This document shows, one piece after another, positions 46,401 through 58,400 of a DNA stretch of 64,000 bases. Under the pieces are notes generated by a model that saw only the letters and a program-made list of their open reading frames with translations, searched no databases and was not told the origin of the DNA. A program made the translations under genes and the position numbers. The DNA comes from Boesenbergia rotunda. Its lineage: Eukaryota > Streptophyta > Magnoliopsida > Zingiberales > Zingiberaceae. How positions within the stretch are numbered: position 1 is the stretch's first letter; each line of letters opens with the position of its first letter. The stretch lies in contig JAGFNQ010002599.1 of assembly GCA_024364735.1 (NCBI GenBank), positions 124,001-188,000 on the forward strand, in the 5' to 3' direction.

Positions 46401-49400
46401 CAAGATTTACAATATTAAGCTCACTTTGCTTTCCTTGCTATCTTCAAGCTTGTGGTTGCCTCTAGAACCTTGGAATTGCAGCAGCAATGTCCTCCAAGAC
46501 TTCCCTTGAGATGGCACCGAAGGAGGAGAAGAATAGGAGAAGAGATACTCCTTCAAACCTGCGCGAAAGACCTTATACCCGACACCTAGGGTTTGGTAAT
46601 CGATTACCCAATCGATTACCACGTAGGATTTAGCCGTTCAACGGCTAGTTTTCGAACGGTAATCGATTAGCCAATCGATTACCCGTGCCCTGAATCGATT
46701 ACCCAATCGATTCAGAGCTTCTCTGTTCTCTCGCGCAAACTCTGTGATCGATTACCCCAATCGATCAAGAGACACCTTAATCGATTGACCAATCGATTAA
46801 GGGAAGGCTGAATCGATTACCCAATCGATTCAGCCACCCTCTGTCCTCTCGCAAAAACTTCCTTAATCGATCCACTGATCGATTCACTCAATCGATTACC
46901 CAATCGATTGAGTCCAACCTAACTTGCTCCCACAAGTCTAGGATCCCCTACCAAGTATCCAGTCAACCCCGTTGACTGACCTGGATTTTTACTGCCTAGC
47001 TCCCAGCTCGGACTTGACCTGGTTCCCAACCAGATTCGCCTAACCCTCGAGTTAGGTCTAGTCTCTCGGTAGACTTCCACCTTGCCAGCATGCAATCTCC
47101 CCGATCCATCTGGACTTCACCTAGTCCCACTAGGTCTTTTCCCTTGCCAGCGTGCGATCTCCCCGATCCACCTGGACTTCACCTAGTCCCACTAGGTGTG
47201 CCTAGTCCCACTAGGTCTTTTTCCATGCCAGCGTGCGATCTCCCCGATCCACCTGGACTTCACCTAGTCCCACTAGGTCTTTCCCAGTCAAGTCTCCAGT
47301 CAACCTTGACCCACTTGACTCACACATCATGACCACTCAAACATCATTATCAAACATCGAAACATACACCTCAAGCTCACCCGAGCTTGCTAGACTCAAG
47401 CTCACCTGAGCTTTGTCAAACTAGGTCAACCCTGACCTAACCAAGATTGCACCAACAATCTCCCCCTTTTTGATGTTTGACAATATGTTTGAGAAAGACT
47501 AAACCCTATTAGCCTTTCAATCTCTCCCAAATTTCTCCCCCTTTGACACACATCAAACCTCTCCCCGAGAGTCTATATGGTCAAAGGTATACCCAATGAA
47601 AATCCCATACTTTTCATTGAACCTATGCTCAACCTTGAGCACTCATGAAGATTCCCGATCTCCATTCATTCACTTATACAAAAAAAAATAAAAATTCAAC
47701 CACATGTTGTTAAGGAAGACCTCCCCCTCAAAACATGCTCTAAACCTCTATCATTGCATCAACAATGATTTTTGAGTTCCTAAACCTTTAGGAAAACTCA
47801 ACTTGAGGTAATTGAGATTTTGAAATTCAAAATTTGAACCCAAAACCCTCCTTAACCCTTAAATGTTCACCAAACCATTTCCCTTGTTGATCTCACAATG
47901 AAATTTACCCAAATATACTTATAAAAGTATTTCAAGGGTGTAGGGATTGTTAGGTTACTCAAAAATGGGTTAACGGACTGAAACTAGACAGTTTCAGACT
48001 TACCAATCGATTGGCGTTGGGAACCAATCGATTACGACCTGCCTTAATCGATCAGCCGATCGATTACGGCTACCTGTAATCGATCACCGGATCGACTACA
48101 CGAGCTTCTGTGCTCGTAAAAAGACTTCTCAATCGATTGACCAATCGATTGAGTTACTGTCCCAATCGATTGCCTGATCGATTGGGAGTTTCTGATTTCT
48201 GAAAACAATTTCAGATTCGAATTTCAGAAACTCCTCAATAATTCTACAAAATTCAAAAAATTTTGAAATTTTGTGTAGACATTATTTATACCATATACTA
48301 TCATGGAAAAATAGTTTTCTATGAAAATAACCTTCATTTCCAAAGATTGACACAAAATTTGAAACCATTGAAATACTTCAATGTTTTACTCTATTTTGTA
48401 TCCAATTCATCAATGATGAGTGCTATCAAAAGATAGTCTTCACCAAGGTTTTCCAAGATAGTTTTAAAATGATTTTCAAAAACAATTTCCAACCATGTTC
48501 CTTGGGCTAAATGCACATGACTTGTACATTAGCTTTCCCAATGATTGGAGTTCATTTAAAATTCTTATTTTGATGAGACTAAAACTCAATTTTATGCACT
48601 TTATTAACACCTTGAGTTTTGTTCATCACCCTAACATCTCACTTGCTTCTAGTGTGTCTCAAAAGCACATACAAGTCACCTTATAGCCTTAGTGAGATGT
48701 AAAAGTCATGTTCTCCCTAATCTAAGGGTTCATGCATTTCTACCTAGACATTATAAACCTTGATCATCCACCTAGGATGTCAATTAATGCCAATGTCCTT
48801 AATTTCAATAAAAATTGATTTATGCATGATTAATGACTATGTATGACATGACATGTAATATTTTCATAATAAAATATGAATGATGAATTTATGATGTCAT
48901 GGCATGTGATAGGGCATACAAAACATGGCATACTAGCATAAAAGAAAATACCTAGATTTCCTATCTAAGTATCAATAACTCATCGCTAAGCCATTGATAA
49001 TCCTAACTTAGCCCTAATTTCGAAGATAATGCCAAAACTCCCCAACTTGGCCTATCTTTGGATTTTAACCTAGTTGTGCCAACTTTATCGAGTTTAATCC
49101 TCCAAAAATATAGTTTGGCACAAATTTACTCCTCCTAGAGTAAATAAATGAATCCTTCATTTTCAAGAATAATAACTCCTTGAAAATGTCCCAAAGTGCC
49201 AACTTCATCAAGGTTGGGTTAACTACCCTTCCAATTAGAGTTGACACTCCCTAGACCTATCTAGGGTGTGGCGAACACACTCTTAGGAACCCAAAACCTA
49301 TTGGTGCTCCTTGGGTGTTCTAGGTATTCACTAGGGATACCTTCCCTTGATACCTTCCTAGTGACTTTTCTAGACTTTTCGGAAGCCTTAGTCACCTTTG

Positions 49401-52400
49401 TCTTGTCTTGGTCAACCCTAGGGATAGCTTCCCTTGTGGCCTTGACTTGACTTCTAGACCTAGATTTAGTTCCATATTTATATGGAACTCTATGATAGGA
49501 TGGACCATCATCCTTAGTCTTAGGTTTGTATCCCAAACCTTTCTTGCTCCTAGAAGGTCCTTGACTTCCTAGATCTAGGTTTTGACCTTTTGATCCCTTT
49601 AATAGATTTTCTATTTTTCTAAGGGATTTTTCTAATTTATCAAGTTTTGACCTCAAAACTTGATTTTCAATCATTACATCCTCAAGGCTTGGTTTTCTAA
49701 TATAGCCTTGGTGATTATTATTCTTAGCCTTGGAATGGGTAGGTCTACCATGAAAAGATCTAATATTTTCCCTATCCTTAGATTTGGTAGTCCTAGCATG
49801 GAAAGCTCTATAGTTTTCCTTAGGTTTCTCATGCCTCCTATTTTCATGATAAATTGCATTAAAATGATAAAAATTTTCTTTAGTATGCATATTATCATGA
49901 TGAAGAGAATTACCATTACCTAATGGTACCTTAGGCTTGATCTTGGAGGCTCCCCCTTGACTTGAGCTCCTCCTTTTGACTTTGGTCGGATCCTTCCCCT
50001 TTGGACATTGATTTCGATAATGTCCTTTTTGCTTGCATGAGAAGCACACAATGTGCTTCTTATCTTTCTTTGCCACGGGGTCGACCTCCTTTGTCTTTCC
50101 CTTGGTCTTGGGTGCCATTTGCACCTTCTTCTTGACCAATCTTGGACACTTACTCTTGTAGTGTCCTCTTTCCCTACACTCAAAGCAAATAATGTGATCT
50201 TTATTTTTGCAAATTGAAATTTTTATACCTTTGCTTGTAGGGGTGTTGCATGACTCTTCACTTGATCCGGAGGTAGAAGCTTCTTCCTTTTCCGGAGTGA
50301 ATGGCCTTTGCTCCCTCTCAATCCTAGAGGTGGAGACTTCTTCTTTCTCCTCATTGACCTCGGATGATGATGTTGACGCTTTTCTTTGATCCGATGCCAA
50401 TGGCACATCTTGCTCCTCTTCAACCCTTGAAGTGGAGACCTCTAGAGCTTCATCTTCGGATGTTGAGCATCTCTCAACTTCCGAATCTTCTTCCTCCGAT
50501 GAAATTCCCTCTTCGGATTTGTCTTGATTTGGTATAGTGGAGGGGTCTTCATGAATCCTTGCCAATTTGCTCCATAGCTCTTTGGCATCTCCGAATTCTC
50601 CAATCTTGTCTAAGATGGTGCTTGGCAAAAGGTTGACCAATAGCTTGATCACTTTGTAGTTGGCCTCGCATCTCTTGATTTGCTCCTCATTCCATTTGCT
50701 TTTCTTGAGGAGTTTTCCTTTTGAGTTTGTTGGAGCTTCAAAACCCTCCATTAGAGCAAACCATTGCTCTATCTCCATCATGAAATAATTTTCGATCTTT
50801 GACTTCCAAAGACCAAAATTCGCCTTGTCGAATGGTGGAGGTGCCCTTGTATCATAGCCAAACTCCATTCTTGAAATTTAAACCCCTTGATGATGACTTC
50901 TTGAAATTAGGGTTTCTTCCAACTTCTTCTTCTTCCTCTAGCTCTTGCCCTCTTGGCGATGAGTCCAAATAAGAGCAACCTCGCTCTGATACCACTTATT
51001 GGGACCGATTGGCGAGCTAGAGGGGGGGTGATTAGCTTCGATTCACTTGTAGATGATTTGTCGCGGCGGAAGACTTCAAGCAATCGCTAACACTTGGATT
51101 TTACTTGGTATCCACCCCGGTCGGGTGACTAATCCAAGGGTCCACTCTCCTCACACTCTCATACACTATGAAAGTCTCCTTCTTGAGGTGGAGAAACCTC
51201 TTACAAGCTTACAATGAGATACAACAAGAGGAAGCAAAAATACAATGGAAAATCTTACAAGATTTACAATATTAAGCTCACTTTGCTTTCCTTGCTATCT
51301 TCAAGCTTGTGGTTGCCTCTAGAACCTTGGAATTGCAGCAGCAATGTCCTCCAAGACTTCCCTTGAGATGGCACCGAAGGAGGAGAAGAATAGGAGAAGA
51401 GATACTCCTTCAAACCTGCGCGAAAGACCTTATACCCGACACCTAGGGTTTGGTAATCGATTACCCAATCGATTACCACGTAGGATTTAGCCGTTCAACG
51501 GCTAGTTTTCGAACGGTAATCGATTAGCCAATCGATTACCCGTGCCCTGAATCGATTACCCAATCGATTCAGAGCTTCTCTGTTCTCTCGCGCAAACTCT
51601 GTGATCGATTACCCCAATCGATCAAGAGACACCTTAATCGATTGACCAATCGATTAAGGGAAGGCTGAATCGATTACCCAATCGATTCAGCCACCCTCTG
51701 TCCTCTCGCAAAAACTTCCTTAATCGATCCACTGATCGATTCACTCAATCGATTACCCAATCGATTGAGTCCAACCTAACTTGCTCCCACAAGTCTAGGA
51801 TCCCCTACCAAGTATCCAGTCAACCCCGTTGACTGACCTGGATTTTTACTGCCTAGCTCCCAGCTCGGACTTGACCTGGTTCCCAACCAGATTCGCCTAA
51901 CCCTCGAGTTAGGTCTAGTCTCTCGGTAGACTTCCACCTTGCCAGCATGCAATCTCCCCGATCCATCTGGACTTCACCTAGTCCCACTAGGTCTTTTCCC
52001 TTGCCAGCGTGCGATCTCCCCGATCCACCTGGACTTCACCTAGTCCCACTAGGTGTGTCTAGTCCCACTAGGTCTTTTTCCATGCCAGCGTGCGATCTCC
52101 CCGATCCACCTGGACTTCACCTAGTCCCACTAGGTCTTTCCCAGTCAAGTCTCCAGTCAACCTTGACCCACTTGACTCACACATCATGACCACTCAAACA
52201 TCATTATCAAACATCGAAACATACACCTCAAGCTCACCCGAGCTTGCTAGACTCAAGCTCACCTGAGCTTTGTCAAACTAGGTCAACCCTGACCTAACCA
52301 AGATTGCACCAACAGATCCTGCATCAACAAAGGAAATCATTGTTAGATATGTGAATGGAAAAGAGACAGAGAGGAAAAAGTCTTCATTGTGAATGAGAGT

Positions 52401-55400
52401 TTAGTCTCATATTGGAAGTTTAAACAAATACATGGAGAGAGACTTTCTCTCAGTGTGAGCCCGCAAAAGGTGCAAATTCGAGGCCCGAATTGCATTGAAT
52501 CAAGTTAACTTGTATGCGAGCATGACCTACGATCGTCGAATGTCGATCGGTCGAGACAAAATTTGCCCAAGCCAATGACTCAGCAACTGGCCAACTCAGA
52601 TACGACCATACAAGGTAGCTCAGTAGCTATCTGAGCAATTTATTCTTCCTTGCTTAGAGGCATGCAATTATCCGCTCAAACCCCTTAACAGAAAAGTTGA
52701 AGTTGAATTTCAATTTCAATTTCAATTCAACAATTTTCCCTCTATCTCTGACAACAAGATTGTCTAAACGTCTTAAAATTTGACCACGCTAATTTGGCTC
52801 GGTTTTGGACAGAGGAACGTGTCAAGCATGTAGAGGATGCTACTGATGTCCAGACCATCACTATAGTGGAGGCATGAACTCATACTGAGTACCTTTGCCG
52901 AAACTAAATCCTCAACAACCTTGCTGACTCGCTATCCACTGTATATAACACGAAGAGAATGACCAAGGAGGTAGTTGTGGGAGTCCTTAGATAAGAAGTA
53001 TAAGATGAAGAATGTGGGGGTCAAGAAATTCATTGTTGGCTAATTCCTAGACCATAAAATGGTTGATTACAAGACTGTGTTCATCTAGGTCCATAAGATT
53101 CAAAGAGAAAGTTGTTCTCTCATGCTACTATATAAGTCAAATGGTCGAACACGATTAAAACATGAAACAGAAGAATCAAACAGAAGAATCCCAAGTCTTC
53201 CAAATTCAAAATGGAAGAATCTCAAGTATTCTAAAATGGTACCTAAAGGAGGCATAACTAAGAAAAAGTTCTCTGAGAAGTGTTTCAACTATGACCAAGT
53301 CGGTCACAAATCTTTAAAGTACAGAAAGCCGAAGAAGCAGGAGGTCAACTTGAACAAGGGACCAGAAATAGACGACCTTGGCGATGTGGTCTCTGAACTA
53401 AACCTGGTGGGTTCAAACCCATGACAATAGTGGATCGGTACTAGTGCATCTAGACATATATGCTGCAATAAGGAGTTGCTCCATAATTTTGAACAAATCA
53501 AAGATAGGGACAAGCAGTTCATGAAAAACTCAGTAGCCTCACACATCATAGGCTAGTAAAGGTGATACTGTAGATGACTTTAGGCAAGGAGATCACTTTG
53601 AATAATGCACTATATGTTCCGGAGGTTCGGAAGAATCTAGTGTTCGAACACTTTTGAGGAAACATGACTTCCATATTATTTTTGAGTCAGATAGAGTTAT
53701 TTTGTCTAAAAATGAAGTATTTTTAGGAAAGGGGTATGTAGTTGATGTGCTATTCAACCTCATTGTAATAGCTATTAGGCTTAAGGTTAATAAAATTGAA
53801 AATTCCATTTATTTTCTTGAGTCTTCGTGTCATGTTAACTACAATGTGTTGTGTAGATTAATTAACATGCAAACACATACCTACATTCTGCTTTAACCCG
53901 AAATATAAGTGTGAGATTTGTGTTAAAGCAAAAATAATAATATCATCCTTTCAATATGTTGAAAGAAGCAACGAATCACTCAGCCTAAATCACACTGACA
54001 TGTACGACCTAATAGGTACATCGACACCTAATGAAAATAAGTATTTTATATTTTTTTAGATGATAACACAAAATACGATTATGTGTAAATACTATTATAT
54101 ATATCTTATCAAAATAAGAATGAAATTATAGAGAAATGTATTCTCTATAAAAATGAGATTGAAAACTAACTTAATAAAAAGATTAAGGTGGCTCGAAATG
54201 ATCGAGGTGATGAGTATGTATTATCGTTCGCTGAGTTGTGTGTTGAATATGAGATCAGATACAAAATAATAGCTCCTTATTCTCCTCAGGAAAATGAAGT
54301 TGTTGAGCGAAAGAATCACACTCTAAATGAGATGATTAATGGACCTTCTATTGAGTTCTAGATTGTCAGAGAAGTGGGGAAGTTGTGTTAACAATTAATT
54401 ACCTTTTAAATAATATTTTCTGGAAGAAAATATATAAGAGCCTATTGAAGACAACTATCTTACAAATATTTACGAATGTGAGGTGTCTGGTCAAAGTTTT
54501 AGTATATGATCTGAAATAGATTAAGATAGGTCAAAAAATTGTTAATTGCATATTTATATGCACATAACAACAATGTGTTGATGCAAGTTGCATCAATGAT
54601 GTTCTTCTTTAAGTGTTTTAATGTTTGACAATACACTTAAGTCAGTGATACATTGAGCAGACAAAGGGGAGCAATGGAGAAATAACCTAAGCTGAAGAAA
54701 AGTCCTAGTTAATCTAGGCATCGAAACCCTAAGTCCCAGCGAAGGGCTGCTGGGCACCTAGCGAAGGGCTGCTAGGTATCGAAATCCCAAGACCTAGCGA
54801 AGGGCTGCTAAGCACCTAGCGAAGGGCTGCTAGGCATCGATACCCTAAGACCTGGCGAAGGGCTGCTAGGCATCGATACCCTAAGACCTGGCGAAGGGCT
54901 GCTGGGCACCTAGCGAAGGGCTGCTAGGCATAGAAGACCTAGCGAAGGGCTGCTAGGCACCTGGCGAAGGACTGCTAGGGAATGAAGACCTGGCGAAGGA
55001 CTGCTAGGCACCTGGCGAAGGACTGCTAGGTAATGAAGTCTTGGTCCAAGGGACTGAGCAACTTAGCTGAGCGATGACTAAGGACAGGAGTAGAGACGGG
55101 TCAGGGTTTGGGCGTCTCGAGGTCCGGAGGTATCGGAAGCTAAGCAAAAGTCCACCCGAAGGGCTGGGTGGCAACCGTCTCCTGAAAGGAGTAGGTGAAG
55201 GGCGAGTTCTCGGGGATAGGAACTCGTGCCGGTTCAACCTAGGGTTTCGTGGAGATCCGAAGTCAGAACCAAGTCCTTAAGACCAATATTATATGTATCT
55301 ATGCTTTGTGGTTATGTATCTTGCAGGTACCAAGATTGGAAGATAGTGTAAGCTGCTGGAGGCCCTAAGCAGGGCGCCCCCATCATTGGGGGCGCCCCCA

Positions 55401-58400
55401 TGCAACCAGGGTGCCCCCATCATTGGGGGCGCCCCCATGCAAAGCTAAAGATGCAGTAAAAGTGAAGCAGGCAGAACAGGTGTCAAGCGGGGCGCCCGGA
55501 GCGTCCGGGGCGCCCGGGTTCGAACCTGTTTATGCTGTTTCATGTCAGAAACACAGATAAGCCTCCATGAGGGCGCCCGGAGCATCCGGGGCGCCCTGGT
55601 CAAAGCTGTTATCAGCTGCGGCAAAGTAGGCGCAGGGATAAAGTTTGACCGAGTCTTCCGGGGCGCCCCCAGCGTCCAGGGCGCCCCCAGGAGGCCTATA
55701 TAAGGGGCTTCGACCCCTCTGCTTCAACATCAACTGTCAAGTACCATTCCAAGCATTCTGACCGACGACAACATGCTAGAAACGAGGCTCTACGACCGGG
55801 AGGCTCCAGGAGGAAGTGCGCGGTACTTTGGAGGTCCAGATTGGCCGAGCTTCATACATTGTCTTGTTGGTTTGCATTAATTTAATTACGCACTTAATTT
55901 TTCTATATTATTGCTTGTAATCCTGCACTGTAAGTCGGGTTTCTCCGCCTCCGGAAAGTCCGGGAAGGAGACCAATAGTGGACGAGCGTTCCCGTGCATA
56001 GGCCTTGGATGTACTAACCCTGGGGGGGTCGGGAACCAAGTAAAAATCCGCTGTGTCCTCTGCTTTGTTTTTTCGTTCTATTTATTTTCCGCTGCGCTAC
56101 TAATATTCTAAATCCAGAACTTACGAAGTTTTACGAAGTTTCTGCGAAGTTTTGACGATCGATATTCACCCCCCCTCTATCGACGGCACCGGTCCTACAC
56201 AATGTGCATCATTTTTTGTGTATGCATAATAAATATCGGGTATACACAAGAATTTGATAATAGAATCGAGAAATGTCTCGTTCTTCGAACATGTATTTTC
56301 GTATAAGACCCAAGAGAAATTAAGTTTCTCAAAATGGGCACATGAAACACAAGAGAAAGAAGATGATGAACCAGTTAAGGTTGGGCTCAGACGAAATAAA
56401 AGAGCTTGGATGGAAAAAATCTATGAACATATTTTATCACTTTCATGTTAGAAAGTGAGCCCTAAAATTGCTCAGAAGTAGTAAGATCTTCTGATAAAAC
56501 TCACTAGAAAGAGATAATTACATCTTATAAAATCACACTTGAGAACTTGTGTATTTTTCTCTAAGAAGTAAATTACTAGGTTGAAAATGAATCTTTAAGA
56601 AGAAAAGAAAATCAAATTGCACAATTGATAGGTACAAGATTAGAGTGGTAATTAACGATTATCGACAATGATAAGACCTTTATTGATTGATACATATTGT
56701 TCAGTGTCGAGAATAATTTTCATTAGAGTATTGTTGGTTATCACCGCTCTATGTAATCTAGAAATGCATTAGATGAATATAAAGATATCCTTTCTAAATG
56801 GAGATATAGAAGAGGAAATCTAAATGAAGCAACATGAAAAGTTTTCTATATTAGGGTAAAGAAATAAGATTTGTAAATTGGTGAAGTCACTATATGGTTT
56901 GAAACAAACATCAAAGCAGTGTCATGAAAGACTTGATAATGTCATGAAGGAATGTGTATTCAAAATCAATGAATGTAATAAATATGTCTATCTGAAAGCC
57001 ATAAAGAATGACTATATATGTCACCTTGTGTCTAAATGTAAATAACATACTTATCATTCAGAGTAATGATCAAATAATCAAATTCACTAAAGATATTTTG
57101 AACTCAAGATTTGACATGAAAGATATGAGTCTAGCTAATATGATTCCAGAAATCAAAATTCTTAAAATAGTAGAAGAATTTGTTCTTAATCAATTTCATT
57201 ATATTATGTGGACGAGATCTCGAGAAATTCACCAAGAGTGGTACTGCATTGGCACGAACGTCATTAGATGTGAGTTAATATCTATTGAAGAATCAAGGAG
57301 AAAGTATCTCTCAGATATATTACTCTAGAGTGATTGGAAGTTTGATGTACCTGATGAGTTGTACACAACCAGACTTAGCCTACGTAGTAAGTAAACTGAG
57401 TAGATACACGAGTAATTTCCGTGTTAAGTATTAGAAAGGGGATAACAAGAGTGTTAAGATACTTGAGGTATACTCGTGAATATGAATTGCGGTATATAAG
57501 ATATCATGTTGTGATCGAAGGATACAACGATACGAATTAAATATTTAACATAAAAAACTCGAGGTTTACAAATATATATGTATTCAATTGTGGAAGTGCA
57601 ATTATTTTGTGGAAATATTCTAAACAAACTATAATAACTAGATTCACAATGAAATCTGAATTTATAACTCTTGACAAATGTAGTGACGAAGCTAACTGAC
57701 TACAATAATTCTTAAATATATTCCTAGATGATCGAAACTTATGTTGGCAATTTGTATACATTGTGATAGTCAATCAACAATTGACCGAGCATAGAGTCAT
57801 CTTCATAATGATAAATCTAAATATATATGTTGTAGACACAATACTATTAGATAATTATTCTCAATAGAAGTTATCACTGTTGATTATGTAAAGTCAAATA
57901 ATAATATAACGGATCCGTTAACCAAATTAAGGATTAAATAAAAGGTTAGTTGCAAGTTCATTGCGAGGAATGAGCTGGATGTCGTTGAGAAATATCACTG
58001 CGAAGGAAACCTAATCTATGTAGACCGGAGATTCCAAAATTTAGGTTCAATGAGACAACCTAGCTCTATCGATTAAGTGGGAGAGCTCTACCGATTAAGT
58101 GGGAGAGCTATCCAATGAAAGAATGAAAGTTAAGCATACTTTTAATGATCTAATAAAGTAATATGGAATACTTTTAAGAGATCGTCTAGGTGAGACAAAA
58201 ATGAGGTCGTTTTCGAAGAGAATTAAAGACACGATTCTTAAAACTCCTTATCGAACCAAGTGTGTTTATGGCCAAAAATGAGCACACCGATGAGAACTGA
58301 TTTATATCATGAAAAGTCTCGGAATAAATATGTCAATACTTACACATACGACAGAATCATGTTTACTGTCAACAAGTAAACAAATAGATATTCACAAGGG

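Larger units (their letters stand above)
46140..52314 (-). mobile_element. Gag-only LTR retrotransposon (TR-GAG type), complete
   Basis: 6175 bp on the minus strand with two 1318-bp LTRs, a TGGTATCAGAGC primer site, one gag ORF and a polypurine tract, flanked by the target duplication GATCC (46135-46139, 52315-52319). Protease, integrase and RT are absent; 1.8 kb of non-coding DNA stands where pol would be. I noticed only two LTR differences by eye (46141 vs 50998 and 47202 vs about 52059), so insertion was recent. It must depend on an autonomous partner. It sits in the sense-opposite direction within SSL intron 3 and inside the older copia remnant. Confidence 0.92.
52315..58110 (+). mobile_element. 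Ty1/copia remnant in SSL intron 3
   Basis: A decayed sense-oriented element. Gag is at about 52800-53424 (GVKKFIVG, FLDHKMVD, then a zinc knuckle reading CFNYDQVGHKSLKYRK with two Cys lost). A short protease-like part is near 53430-53660. The integrase end is near 54200-54350 (YSPQENEVVERKNHTL). RT is at 56750-57190 (FLNGDIEEEI, LVKSLYGLKQ, LCLNVNNILII for the YVDD box) and the RNase H tail at 57540-57925 (TDPLTK). Many stops and shifts break it. The GTGGGAGAG polypurine-like motif, duplicated at 58077-58107, should mark its 3' internal end. It is interrupted by the solo LTR 54576-56199, and its 5' side by the gag-only element. Confidence 0.82.

Noticed and set aside
47090..47332. 80-codon frame in the gag-only LTR, also at 51947-52189
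   Set aside because: It is a translation of the CACCTAGTCCCACTAGG repeats of the LTR.
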